64,000 bases of DNA from JAPLKB01 sp964532465 (GCA_964532465.1 CAZHHX010000004.1:1-64000), one strand, 5' to 3'; shown: positions 50,418 through 59,980, numbered from the stretch's first letter. A program made the numbers and translations. Notes: a model not told the origin generated them from the sequence alone.

Positions 50418-50813
50418 CAAGATGATCAAAAATATCGATTTTAATCATTTCGTGCGATTACGGACAATGTGTCCGTAGCATTTGCTCTCACAGTGAGAGC
50501 AAAGAGAGGAATCTCTGTAAAGGCAATACAGGCTTTGGTCGGGACAATTCAGTATTATTTTTATTCACAGTGAATAAAAATATGGCAACCCTTTAATAAA
50601 TGTCTTTTTTGGAGTACAGGACAACAAAAAAAGATGGTTCTTGAAAATGGTGTGTTTTCTTCATATTGAAAATTTAGACAAGAATAAAGACAAAAAACGG
50701 AATAGAAGATATAATAAAACAAAAACATGGAGAAGCAGATAAAGAGGCAAAAAAATTCCAACAAAACGCTGGAGCCAATCGGCAATAAAACCTGCCTCAG
50801 GCTCAATTCTTCG
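50412..50813 (+). ncRNA. Integron cassette 5 with palindromes and no convincing protein
   Basis: This cassette lies between attC 4 and attC 5. No open frame longer than 34 codons has a start on the plus strand; the longer minus-strand frame reads through the attC arms. Instead it has consecutive inverted repeats: TACGGACA/TGTCCGTA (50459-50477), TTTGCTCTCAC/GTGAGAGCAAA around a single A (50481-50503), AGAGA/TCTCT (50503-50516) and ATTTTTATTCAC/GTGAATAAAAAT around a single A (50557-50581). Two of them share the core TCACAGTGA. It may make a structured RNA or hold operators; the RNA label is tentative. Confidence 0.4.
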
Positions 50814-50819
50814 TTATGA
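50756..50819 (+). other. attC site 5
   Basis: Outer arm TTCCAAC (50756-50762) is the exact complement of GTTGGAA at the left edge of cassette 5. Inner arms CGCTGGAGCC and GGCTCA and the middle segment match attC 1 and 2 closely. The right core is GTTATGA (50813-50819). It is the last attC found. Confidence 0.88.
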
Positions 50820-50858
50820 ACCACAATAGCTCAAAAGACATAGAGGAGGAGAAGAAAG

Positions 50859-51011
50859 ATAGAGGCGGGCAAAGCAAAGGAAGCTGAATACCCAAGCTTT
50901 GAGGGGCGCAGGGTGAAGCAGAATGCGCAGATGTTTTTGTTGCTCGTCAAATCACCTCGCAATAAACCTTTGGCCGAACAAGCCATTGACCGACAAAGAA
51001 AAAAACCGTAA
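50859..51011 (+). pseudogene. Open frame after the last attC, lacking a normal start
   Basis: A 50-codon frame begins with ATA at 50859, spaced seven bases after GAGGAGGAG (50843-50851), and ends at TAA 51009-51011. The first normal starts in frame are GTG 50913 and ATG 50931. The predicted peptide is basic (QNAQMFLLLVKSPRNKPL and DRQRKKP). The strong ribosome binding site paired with ATA suggests a mutated ATG. I do not recognise the product. Confidence 0.3.
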
Positions 51012-51023
51012 AGCAAAACAAAC

Positions 51024-52409
51024 TTATAAACGATGCAATACAACCAGTGTCTCAATGTGAGGAGTATGGGGAAAAAAATCGAAGGGCGCTATATCGGTTA
51101 TGCTGTAGTTATGTGTTGTAATATCTTTTAAATCCCGTGCCAGAGTTGATGGATTGCAGGATACATACCCTATTTTTTTCGGATTTATCCTGAATATATG
51201 TTTCAGCCCTTCCTTGCTGATGCCTCCCCTGGGAGGGTCTACAATGAGGAGATCAATTTTATCAAGGTTAATTTTAGCTAAAGCCGTCTCAACTTTTCCC
51301 GCGTAGAAAAGACAGTTCTTCACATTATTCAATTTGCAATTCTCATGAGCATTTATTATGTTTGCGTCCAGTGAATCAACTCCGATAACTTCTTTCGCGT
51401 ATCCTGAGAGTGAGATTTCAATTGGGCCTGCACCGCAATACAGACCAAGGAGCTTTTCCTCTGTTTTAAGACCGGTAAGTTCAACTATTTTTCTGTAAAG
51501 AATTTCAGCAGCTCTTGTATTAGGCTGAAAAAAGGATTCAGGGAAAACCCTGAATTTGAAGCTGTTAAGCGTTTCTTCAATATAAGTTTTTCCGGCAATA
51601 TGAATTAATTTTCCAGAGTGAAAATCATCCCCCGGTTTGTTGTTAACTATCCTATAGAAGCTTTTTATCCCCGGAACGTCTGCAATGAGCGACTGCCATA
51701 AAGGGATCAAGTCCGGGATTATGCCTTCTGTTGTTTCAAGAATAACCATTAATTCGCCGCTGGATTTGGATTCCCTGAGGATAAGGTGTCTGAGAAAACC
51801 CCTGTTGATAAATGTGTTGTAAGCTGCAAGGCCGTGTTTTCGGACAAAAGCGATAAAAATCGGGATAATCTTTTCTGCAATTGTACTTGAGACAGGGCAC
51901 TTTTCTATTGGTATGACCTTTCCCTGATAGTTCTTAAATGGTGAGACTCTTTCCCGCAAACCCATAATAATCCTGCCTTCGCTTTCCCCGAAGGCAAGTT
52001 CAAGCTTATTCCTGTAACAATACGTATCAGGTGACGGAGTAATAGGAAAAATCCTGATACTTTTTATATCCAATCCGCCTATTCGTTTAAGAGTCTGTGA
52101 CAGGTAGTTTTCTTTCAGCTCAAGCTGTTTTTCATAGGCGAGATTTTGAAATGTACAGCCGCCGCATGATCCAAAGTGCGGGCATTGAGGCATGACCCTG
52201 AAAGGAGAGGGCGCGATTATCTCGACAATTTCTCCATAGGAAACTTTCTTGTTTTTCCTGAGAATTCTTATGGCTACCCTGTCGCCGACAATAGCTTCAG
52301 GCACAAAGACAACGAGTCCGTCCGCTTTTGCCACTCCGTAATTATTCGGAAGGGCAATGTCAATTATCTCAGTTGTTATAAGGTGATTATTCACAGGGTT
52401 ATAGATCAA
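51024..52409 (-). CDS. rlmD: RlmD/TrmA-family rRNA uracil-C5 methyltransferase
   Basis: A 461-residue SAM-dependent methyltransferase. A TRAM domain (about 10-70) precedes the iron-sulfur Cys cluster (CPHFGSCGGCTFQNLAYEKQ, about 76-95). The catalytic half has GLYCGAGPIEISLSG for SAM binding, DPPRGGISKEG, and the nucleophile Cys in YVSCNPSTLARDL. Members methylate U747 or U1939 of 23S rRNA; which one cannot be told here. The start overlaps the stop of the upstream PAS kinase by four bases. Confidence 0.93.
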   Translation of the reverse strand: MIYNPVNNHLITTEIIDIALPNNYGVAKADGLVVFVPEAIVGDRVAIRILRKNKKVSYGEIVEIIAPSPFRVMPQCPHFGSCGGCTFQNLAYEKQLELKENYLSQTLKRIGGLDIKSIRIFPITPSPDTYCYRNKLELAFGESEGRIIMGLRERVSPFKNYQGKVIPIEKCPVSSTIAEKIIPIFIAFVRKHGLAAYNTFINRGFLRHLILRESKSSGELMVILETTEGIIPDLIPLWQSLIADVPGIKSFYRIVNNKPGDDFHSGKLIHIAGKTYIEETLNSFKFRVFPESFFQPNTRAAEILYRKIVELTGLKTEEKLLGLYCGAGPIEISLSGYAKEVIGVDSLDANIINAHENCKLNNVKNCLFYAGKVETALAKINLDKIDLLIVDPPRGGISKEGLKHIFRINPKKIGYVSCNPSTLARDLKDITTHNYSITDIAPFDFFPHTPHIETLVVLHRL

Positions 52410-54634
52410 TGCATAAAATGTTCTGCAGGTTTAATCGGGAATGAAAGGGAAAAGGTTGTTCCTCCTGAAAGAGTGCAGTCTTCCGTCATTTCACATTTAT
52501 TGCAAAGGGATATATCACCGGGGCATAAATCAAGATCAGTGGGGATATATTCGCATCTTCTGCTTTTAAAGGTTATATCAAAACCGAAACGATGCGCGTA
52601 TGTCTTAATTCGGAGAAGTTCAAAGCCCTTTCCTCCGGCGCCGAAAGCATAAGGTTTTTTAGATGTATACAAGTCAGTTTCTTTTGTGTGAAAGAGACCG
52701 TCGAGTATAAATTTTTGATTCTCATCAGTAATGCCGATGCCTGAATCTGTAACATGAATCCACATGCGGTCATCTTTCTGCTCAAGGGCAATTCGAATCC
52801 TACCCTTTTCAGGGGTGTTTTCAATTGCATTCTTAATGATGCCCTCGCATATTTCCTTTAAAACAACGGGATTTATGGTGATAAAGAGATTATTTACTCC
52901 TTCAAGACTGTAATGTATGTTCCTGTGACTTGCTGCCTCCTTTATTTTATCCAGTAATGACCGGACAAAGGATAAGAGGTCGATAGATTGAAAATCTTCT
53001 GTTGTGGCCGGTAAAAATTGATCTGTCCATTCTTTTAAAATATTCCAGTGAATCTGTATGTCAGGCGGTATTTCCGATATGTCTTTCATACGCTGCAGAA
53101 TGCGATCAAGGTCGTCAAGTAAAAGAGATGCTTCCATTTCCTGTGACGCGCGGAATATCTCGTCGGTTTCGTTTGAAATGGCAAAGAGGCGTTCTAAATT
53201 TCTTTCAAGGGTTTCTATGGTACGGTAGTCAGTAGAAATAAATTGCGCTTTTCTTTTTAAAATTCTGATACTTCCCTGAATTACGGCAAGCGGGGTTTTA
53301 AGCTCGTGAGAAATATGATGAACGGCCTTTGTCTTTGCTCTGTTGAGGCTTTCCAACTCTTTATGTGATTTTATGAGGGCTTCATGAGCCTGTATTCTCT
53401 CTGTAATATCATCGAATGTGACAAGGTAATCCCCGGTTAATAGCTGCACAAGGAAAAAATTAATTGTTTTTTTCGTCAGATCCCGGCATGTAACATCAAA
53501 AGTCCTTGATATTTTATCTTTCTTTTGAGAGCTTTTAATGTCGTTAATCCATGTTCTCAGTGCCTGTTTACGATATTTCCTATCAGGAAAAGCTCTCTTA
53601 AACCATTCTTTCCCGTTTGAAATATCATTAAGATCATAGCCGAACAAATCTTTAAACCTGGGATTCACGTACCTGTATATACCTTTCTTGTCAACCATTG
53701 CTATGCCGATAGGCGCGTTGTCAGAGAGCGCGAGAAGCCTGTTTCTCTCTGTGCGCAAAGCCTCTTCGTTTTTTTTGCGCGCAGTAATATCTCTCAGGAG
53801 AATAAGGTAGACAGGCTGAGTGTTGTATGTGGTTCTGGTTCCTGAAATTTCAACATAAATTGCTTTTCCGCTCTTTGTTATGCCCTTGAATTCATATCTT
53901 GCCGGTACGGCTTCCCCGTTCCGCCTTCTCCTGTTGATATCCAATACGAGTTCATAGTCATCCGGATGAACAATCGAGGTTATAGGCGTACCTATAATCT
54001 CTTCAGGATTATCGTATCCGAACATTTCAACGAATTTCCTGTTAGCGTAAAGATGTTTATACCCCCGTATCATGGTAATACCGTCATTGGAATATTCAAT
54101 GGCGGTTCTGTACCGCTCCTCGCTTTCGATAAGAGCTTCTTCCGCTATTTTCCGCTCGGTAATATCACTCATCGTGCCTTCGTAATACAGAACCTTGCCC
54201 ATATTATTTCTGACAGCTTTTATGTTAAGCGAGATCCAGTTCAATTTTTTATCTTTGTTGTACATTTTAACTTCATAGTTTTGTACTGAATCTTTCTTTT
54301 CAAGCAGTGTCATCCATTCAAGGCGATCATCCGGATTCGCGTACAATTGAGTGCTTGCACTGGCAACAGAGTTTATAAGTTCATCCGGTGAATCATAACC
54401 ATGGATACGGGCAAGAGAGGGGTTTGCGCTTAAGAAACGGCCTTCAGGAGTTGTCTGGAATATGCCTTCTGTGGCATTCTCATAGATATTTCTATACTTT
54501 TTTTCGGTTTCGCGAAGGTCTGCTTCCATTTTTATTAGTTCTGCTTCTGATTTTTCAAGTTCAACTATGCGTTCGCGCAGTTGTTCTGTCAGTCGCGCCA
54601 GTTCTTCATATGATGGAGTATATTTTTCCTGCAT
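52406..54634 (-). CDS. PAS-type histidine kinase with Cys cluster in the ATP lid
   Basis: A 742-residue soluble kinase. A coiled N-terminus (about 5-45) leads to three PAS/PAC units (about 45-165, 168-290, 300-415), a HisKA box (AVHHISHELKTPLAVIQGSIRILK, about 435-458) and a HATPase domain (EGIIKNAIENTP; DSGIGITD; GAGGKGFELL). Between the G boxes, Cys694, 704, 711, 714 and 720 form C-x9-C-x6-C-x2-C-x5-C, an insertion likely to bind metal or an Fe-S cluster. No membrane helix is present, so it should sense a cytoplasmic cue, perhaps redox. Its target regulator is not adjacent. Confidence 0.9.
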   Translation of the reverse strand: MQEKYTPSYEELARLTEQLRERIVELEKSEAELIKMEADLRETEKKYRNIYENATEGIFQTTPEGRFLSANPSLARIHGYDSPDELINSVASASTQLYANPDDRLEWMTLLEKKDSVQNYEVKMYNKDKKLNWISLNIKAVRNNMGKVLYYEGTMSDITERKIAEEALIESEERYRTAIEYSNDGITMIRGYKHLYANRKFVEMFGYDNPEEIIGTPITSIVHPDDYELVLDINRRRRNGEAVPARYEFKGITKSGKAIYVEISGTRTTYNTQPVYLILLRDITARKKNEEALRTERNRLLALSDNAPIGIAMVDKKGIYRYVNPRFKDLFGYDLNDISNGKEWFKRAFPDRKYRKQALRTWINDIKSSQKKDKISRTFDVTCRDLTKKTINFFLVQLLTGDYLVTFDDITERIQAHEALIKSHKELESLNRAKTKAVHHISHELKTPLAVIQGSIRILKRKAQFISTDYRTIETLERNLERLFAISNETDEIFRASQEMEASLLLDDLDRILQRMKDISEIPPDIQIHWNILKEWTDQFLPATTEDFQSIDLLSFVRSLLDKIKEAASHRNIHYSLEGVNNLFITINPVVLKEICEGIIKNAIENTPEKGRIRIALEQKDDRMWIHVTDSGIGITDENQKFILDGLFHTKETDLYTSKKPYAFGAGGKGFELLRIKTYAHRFGFDITFKSRRCEYIPTDLDLCPGDISLCNKCEMTEDCTLSGGTTFSLSFPIKPAEHFMH

Positions 54635-54922
54635 AAATCTTTTTTTTTAAGGGGAGTTTCTATCCCCATAGTACAGCAAAACTGCCTGAAGTTTATCCTT
54701 TTATCCGTGTCAATCCTGTCTGACAAATTTCCGCAGATTGCTGCGAAAGTTTTTTCTTAGTCTCTATCTTTGATGCCCCGCGCATTTACATTGGGGTTGT
54801 TTGTTTTGCAAAATTGCACATTATAAGATATTGCATATTTTACATTAAATCCGTGCATATCTGCAATGAGATTGTTCCTTAATTGAAATATATGCATAGT
54901 ATGTTCATTGCTTGTTCCGATT
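54635..54922. other. Intergenic, no gene seen
   Basis: AT-rich gap with several TTGCA/TGCATAT words but no element I can name. It should hold the promoter of the minus-strand kinase-rlmD unit. Confidence 0.3.
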
Positions 54923-56800
54923 CTATGGGGTTTTGTTTTGTTTCACGGGCCCGGCTTTATTGATAGCGGACTTCTCATTCCGGATAAACTGTTTGATTAA
55001 ATGCTCTTTGTGCATTTCTTTAAGCGCTTCAAGGATCAGGTCCCTGTTTTTACGGTTTCCGTGCTGTATAAGCGCCCGATGCATCTTTCTTTCACGAAAG
55101 GTCTTGGGAACAGATATGTTTTCATTGGTAAAAGGGTGGGTTTCAGTATAGTACATGGCGCCTGACAGTGTAAGCGGCAGGGGAGTGAAATCCTGTATCT
55201 GCTCCGGATGGATATTTCTTTTCATAAGATAAAGAGCGAGAGACAGTGCGTCATCAAGTGTTGAGCCGGGATGAGAGCTGATGAAATAGTTTACGAGATA
55301 CTGCTTTTTATTTAGTTTATTATTGATCTCATTGTATTTAATGACAAATTTATCATACACGTCAAGGCTTGGTTTATTCATGATTTTCAGAACATTGTCT
55401 GCTGAATGTTCGGGTGCCACCTTCATCTGCCCGCTTACATGATGTTTGCAGAGGTGCGTAAGGTATTCCGATGAATCTTTGTCAATGAGCAGGTCATATC
55501 TTATACCGCTTTCAATGAAAGCGTGTTTCACTTTTTTCAGTGCAAGGATGCGGCTGTATAATTCCATGCTTTTTCCATATCCGAGCTTCAGGTTTCTACA
55601 TTTCTCCGGTATGAGGCATTGTTTATCTTCACAGGCGCCAATATGTTTCCATAATGCGCAGGTCGCATTATAAAGATTGGCTGTAGGGCCCCCGATATCG
55701 GTAATTGTACCTTTAAATTCCGGTTTTTCCGATATTAATCTTGCTTCATTCAGTATTGATTCCTTGCTTCTTGACTGGATTATTCTTCCCTGGTGCATGT
55801 ATAAAGAACAGAAAGCGCATTCTCCGCAGCATCCCCTGTGAGAGATAATGGAAAATTTCACTGTTTCAAAACCGGGGATGGCCCCGATTTTGCCGTATAC
55901 AGGGTGCGGGCTTCTCATATAGGGGAATTCATAAAACTTATCAAGGTCTTCCGTGGAGAATGGCAGGGATGGGGGGTATTGTATTATGTAGCGTGTATCG
56001 TGTTTTTGTGCCAGTGCCTTTCCTTTAAAAGGGTCCTGGTTTGTGTAAATCATCCTGAATGCTTCATTGAATCTCGATTTATCATTTGTTACTTCTTCGT
56101 AGGATGGTATTTCTATGCAGCCTTCCGGCAAAGATGCGTCATCAACAATGTCTTCCTGCCGCTTACCATCTAACCCCTGTTTTCTGCCTCCGGGTTTGTT
56201 CATTACAATGGCTGTTCCTCTAATGCCTGCAATACTTTTACCATCAAGCAATCTTTGAGCAATTTCAACAACCTGCCTTTCTCCCATACCGTAAACCAGG
56301 ATATCGGCTCTTGCATCCAACAGGATTGACCTTCTTACAGAATTGCCCCACCAGTCATAATGGGCAAACCTTCTCAGACTTGCTTCTATACCTCCGATTA
56401 CGATGGGTATATGACCGAAGGCTTCTCTGATCCTGTTCGCGTAGACAATGGTTGCCCTGTCAGGGCGCAGACCCGGCGTGCCTCCCGGAGAATAATCATC
56501 TTTTTTCCGTATCCGTTTTCCGGCCGTGTAATTGGCTACCATGGAATCCATGTTGCCGGCGGTTATACCAAAAAATAGGCTTGGTTTCCCCAACTTTTTA
56601 AAATCGTCAATATGTTTCCAGTCAGGCTGGGAGATGATGCCTGTTTTAAAACCTGCCCCTTCAAGCGTTCTTCCTATTACCGAAGCCCCGTAAGAGGGGT
56701 GATCAACGTAGGCGTCACCGGTTATTATAATTACGTCCAGGGCGTTCCACCCTTTTTTTCTTAAATCCTCTTGTGATATGGGAAGAAAATCGGTTTGCAT
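54923..56800 (-). CDS. YgiQ-family radical SAM protein
   Basis: A 625-residue protein. The N-terminal part (about 15-170) resembles a cobalamin-binding-like fold (DVIIITGDAYVDHPSYG; RTLEGAGFKTGIISQPD). The radical SAM core starts with SHRGCCGECAFCSL, where C-x3-C-x2-C binds the 4Fe-4S cluster. A second Cys set lies in CEDKQCLIPEKC. The UPF0313/YgiQ family has no settled function. A Lys-rich C-terminal tail follows the DUF3362-like end (PLTLSGAMYYTETHP). It lies 19 bases downstream of the PBP gene on the same strand. Confidence 0.93.
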   Translation of the reverse strand: MQTDFLPISQEDLRKKGWNALDVIIITGDAYVDHPSYGASVIGRTLEGAGFKTGIISQPDWKHIDDFKKLGKPSLFFGITAGNMDSMVANYTAGKRIRKKDDYSPGGTPGLRPDRATIVYANRIREAFGHIPIVIGGIEASLRRFAHYDWWGNSVRRSILLDARADILVYGMGERQVVEIAQRLLDGKSIAGIRGTAIVMNKPGGRKQGLDGKRQEDIVDDASLPEGCIEIPSYEEVTNDKSRFNEAFRMIYTNQDPFKGKALAQKHDTRYIIQYPPSLPFSTEDLDKFYEFPYMRSPHPVYGKIGAIPGFETVKFSIISHRGCCGECAFCSLYMHQGRIIQSRSKESILNEARLISEKPEFKGTITDIGGPTANLYNATCALWKHIGACEDKQCLIPEKCRNLKLGYGKSMELYSRILALKKVKHAFIESGIRYDLLIDKDSSEYLTHLCKHHVSGQMKVAPEHSADNVLKIMNKPSLDVYDKFVIKYNEINNKLNKKQYLVNYFISSHPGSTLDDALSLALYLMKRNIHPEQIQDFTPLPLTLSGAMYYTETHPFTNENISVPKTFRERKMHRALIQHGNRKNRDLILEALKEMHKEHLIKQFIRNEKSAINKAGPVKQNKTP

Positions 56801-56819
56801 GATTCTATTTCAGTATGAA

Positions 56820-58694
56820 TTATGAATCACTATTTTTTTCTTGAATGGTATCGTCTTGTTCCGGAAATTTAAAATCGTCTTTTGGAAATAACGGCAAAGA
56901 CTTTGACATAAAATCAATCCATATGGGAAGTGCGGCAGCGCCTCCCGACTCCTTGTTGCTGAGAAACCCGTCTTTATCGTAGCCGACCCATACAAGACAA
57001 AGCAGATTCGGTGAGAAGCCCACGAACCATGCATCCTTGAAATTGTCCGTTGTCCCTGTCTTTCCTGCAAGAAAATAAGGCATTTTTGAAGCGCTTCGTG
57101 CCGTCCCTCTCTGGACAACGCCTTTCATAATGTCTACAAGCGCGTATGCCGTTTCAGACGCTACAACCCTTTCCTCTTCCGGCTTCTCGTTGTATAATTC
57201 CTCACCTTCATTGGTGGAGACGTTTCTTAATGTTATGGGTGGAATATATTCGCCGCCTCTTGCGAATACGGCATATGCTGCCGCAAGCTCTATGGGCAGT
57301 ATCTCTGTTGTGCCGAGAGCCATAGACAGATTGCGCTCGAATTTACTGCTTATATTTAATCTTTTTGCCATTTCGATAATGTTATCCATGCCGACTTTCT
57401 CAAGCAGCCTTACTGTGGCAGTGTTTAGCGATAATTCAAGGGCTTTCCTCATGGTGACGCTGCCATGATATTCATTTTTATAATTCCTGGGCTGCCAGAC
57501 TACTTTTGTGTAAGGATTTGTAAATGATAAAGGCGCGTCCAACAGCATATAATCGGGAGTCAAACCCTGTTCCAATGCTGTTAAATATATAATGGGCTTG
57601 AAGGAGGAACCCGGCTGCCTTCTTGCCTGAACCGCTCTGTTATAAGGGGATTTGGCAAAATCCCTGCCGCCTATGAGCACCTTTACCTCGCCTGTTTTAA
57701 CTTCAATTGCAATAAGGGCTACTTCAGGAGGTATTTTGACATCAGGATGCCTTGTCTTATACGCCTGTATCCCTTTTTCTATTGCTTCATAGGCGTAATC
57801 AGTCATCTTAAGGTTTACAGTGGTTTTAATGTTGAGCCCTTTTGTGTACATGTTCTGGGATTCATCGAGGTGTTCCTCGAGGGCTTGTTTTACATATTCT
57901 ATGAAGTATCCCGTCTTTTTCTCATATGCTTTGTATGGAGCAAGCACTAACTGTGTTTTTACTGCCTCTGCGTATGTTTTTTCATTGATAAAGCGCGCGT
58001 CATACATTTTTCTCAAGACAATGTTTCTTCTTTCCAATGCTTTTGCCATATTTTTAAAAGGAGACAGTTTTGAGGGTGATTTCGTGAGCGCGGCAAGGGT
58101 GGCTGATTCTTCAAGTGTCAACTCGCTTGTCTTTTTATGAAAATAAGCGTAGCTTGCTGCTTCAACGCCGTGAGCGCCTTCGCCGAGATAGATTAAGTTC
58201 AGGTACATGTTAAGGATTTCATCCTTTGAGTAGGTTCTCTCTATCTGAATTGCAAGCATTGCTTCTTCAATTTTTCTTTTAAAGCTTCTCTTAGGAGTCA
58301 GAAAAAGGTTTCGCGCAAGCTGTTGAGTTATAGTTGAAGCGCCTTCCGATATACCCCCGCGGATGATGTTTTTAAAGGCAGCCCGCCCGATACTTCTCAC
58401 ATCAATACCGAAATGTTTATAGAACCTCACATCTTCTATGGCAATGAACGCGTATTTAAGGTGGTAGGGCATTTGAGTAATTGGAATGGGCACCCTTTTT
58501 TCAACAAAAAGTTCTGAAAACAAAGTTCCGTCATCTGCATAGAGTCTTGCCGCTGATTTGGGTTTATATGTCTCAAGCTGCTTAACATCCGGTATCTCAA
58601 GATAATTTACAAGGGCATATCCGAAGCTCACGCCAAAAATAGTCGGGATAAGGATGAGCAGTACGGCAAGTTTTATAGTTGTCCTTGAATACAT
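56820..58694 (-). CDS. Class A penicillin-binding protein (PBP1A type)
   Basis: A 624-residue bifunctional peptidoglycan synthase. One N-terminal membrane helix (about 8-30) anchors the glycosyltransferase domain (about 55-230: AIEDVRFYKHFGIDVRSI and STITQQLARNLFL) and the transpeptidase domain (about 320-600). The latter has the catalytic Ser in PGSSFKP, the SLN triad and the KTG box in AGKTGTTDNFKDAWFVG. It builds and crosslinks the cell wall. It is somewhat shorter than E. coli PBP1A, as common in this lineage. Confidence 0.95.
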   Translation of the reverse strand: MYSRTTIKLAVLLILIPTIFGVSFGYALVNYLEIPDVKQLETYKPKSAARLYADDGTLFSELFVEKRVPIPITQMPYHLKYAFIAIEDVRFYKHFGIDVRSIGRAAFKNIIRGGISEGASTITQQLARNLFLTPKRSFKRKIEEAMLAIQIERTYSKDEILNMYLNLIYLGEGAHGVEAASYAYFHKKTSELTLEESATLAALTKSPSKLSPFKNMAKALERRNIVLRKMYDARFINEKTYAEAVKTQLVLAPYKAYEKKTGYFIEYVKQALEEHLDESQNMYTKGLNIKTTVNLKMTDYAYEAIEKGIQAYKTRHPDVKIPPEVALIAIEVKTGEVKVLIGGRDFAKSPYNRAVQARRQPGSSFKPIIYLTALEQGLTPDYMLLDAPLSFTNPYTKVVWQPRNYKNEYHGSVTMRKALELSLNTATVRLLEKVGMDNIIEMAKRLNISSKFERNLSMALGTTEILPIELAAAYAVFARGGEYIPPITLRNVSTNEGEELYNEKPEEERVVASETAYALVDIMKGVVQRGTARSASKMPYFLAGKTGTTDNFKDAWFVGFSPNLLCLVWVGYDKDGFLSNKESGGAAALPIWIDFMSKSLPLFPKDDFKFPEQDDTIQEKNSDS

Positions 58695-58950
58695 TAGAGG
58701 ATATATTATACTTTATAAACGTGGTATTGGCAAACCGTATTGTATGATGCCGGATAATTGAGATTGTCTGGGCCGCATTATTATCAGTTTGACTGAGTTT
58801 TTATATAAAGCAGGGCAGGGGATAGCTAATATCAAGTTGCTTTCAAAAAATAAACAATGAATATTTAAAGGTTTACTTGGTATTATGCCCGGCAAATTAT
58901 ACCCATAATGTTTGACAGCAACTTGGTATGAAAGATCGGGATGGGATTTT
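58695..58950. other. Divergent intergenic region
   Basis: About 255 bases upstream of both the PBP gene and the unknown helical protein gene. No promoter pair was chosen with confidence; a TTGACA at 58914-58919 has no clear partner. Confidence 0.3.
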
Positions 58951-59913
58951 ATGGAACAACTATATTTATTCGCGCCTGAAGAGATGGTAAGGAACAATGC
59001 GATGAAGGCATTGATAAAGGGGGAGTTTCACCGTTCCGGGAAGCATTGGATGGAATTAAAAAACCTTAACTCCGGAAATGATTTTGTTAATGTTGCGCTT
59101 GATATATGCCATTATTGGATGGAAGGATATGGCGATGATGAAGAATTCAGGCAGGAAAGCCCCCTGGAAGTATATAAAAAATGGCGGTTCTTTGAACAAT
59201 ATCTGAATGCCAAAGCATATCGGAATAATCCGGTAATAGGCGCTATAAAGGAGAATATTTTTCTATCTATTATAGGGTTGGCAAATCCAACTCCTTTGCT
59301 GCATCAATCCTTTGAAAAATATGGGATAACAATTCTTGACCTGCTCATGGAAATTGAAAAATGGCAATTGGCAGTGCGGGAAATCAGTAGTATTGGGAAT
59401 ATAGATGTGGGTTATGAGAAGGGAACGTTCTTTCTCAAGTGCTCGAAAGCTTATTACAAGGCAGGAAAGATAAACAAGTCCCGGCATTTTTTATTATATG
59501 CCTTTTGGGACCAGCCTGATTTGATTGCGCTTGACGATATAGCTGACCCTGAACTTCTTAACGGACTTTCCGATTTATATCCTGATTATCGGATCAGCGA
59601 GGATTCAGTTGTGCTCATTCCGTTTGTGATATTGATGACCGGCGCATTCGGCATTCGTCTGGCAGATTGCCGGAATTATTTAGCAAAATTGCGTAGAAGC
59701 GCTGAAATATTTGAGAAGAACAGAAATTCATGTACAAAGATCAGATGCAGACTGTTTTCTCTCTATGCCTGGGATGCGGAACTGTCAAAGCTTATAAGTC
59801 TGGATTTCATTGGAGCACGAAATGAGATGAAATCTCTGGACAATCAGTTATTTCAACACTACATTACAGGAGTCAGGAACCTTGAAGGACGAACGCTAAT
59901 TACAACCGGGTGA
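58951..59913 (+). CDS. Unknown helical-repeat protein
   Basis: A 320-residue protein that I do not recognise. It is mostly predicted helix, with aromatic-rich repeats that resemble TPR-type pairs (for example FFLKCSKAYYKAGKINKSRHFLLYAFW near 163-189 and LIPFVILMTGAFGIRLADCRNYLAKLRRSA further on). It has no signal peptide or membrane helix. ATG 58951 begins the first well-formed segment; the ribosome binding site is weak. Helical-repeat proteins of this kind often bind partner proteins. Confidence 0.7.
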   Translation: MEQLYLFAPEEMVRNNAMKALIKGEFHRSGKHWMELKNLNSGNDFVNVALDICHYWMEGYGDDEEFRQESPLEVYKKWRFFEQYLNAKAYRNNPVIGAIKENIFLSIIGLANPTPLLHQSFEKYGITILDLLMEIEKWQLAVREISSIGNIDVGYEKGTFFLKCSKAYYKAGKINKSRHFLLYAFWDQPDLIALDDIADPELLNGLSDLYPDYRISEDSVVLIPFVILMTGAFGIRLADCRNYLAKLRRSAEIFEKNRNSCTKIRCRLFSLYAWDAELSKLISLDFIGARNEMKSLDNQLFQHYITGVRNLEGRTLITTG

Positions 59914-59980
59914 TGTCATGGGAATAAGTGCGCCAGTCACGAGGACAGGCAATAATGTGTAGTTCTGACGGGTTTAGAGC

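Noticed and set aside
50561..50824. Minus-strand 87-codon frame in cassette 5
   Set aside because: It starts in the attC 5 arm and its first third is attC sequence; the rest is Phe/Cys-rich low-complexity sequence antisense to an AT-rich stretch.
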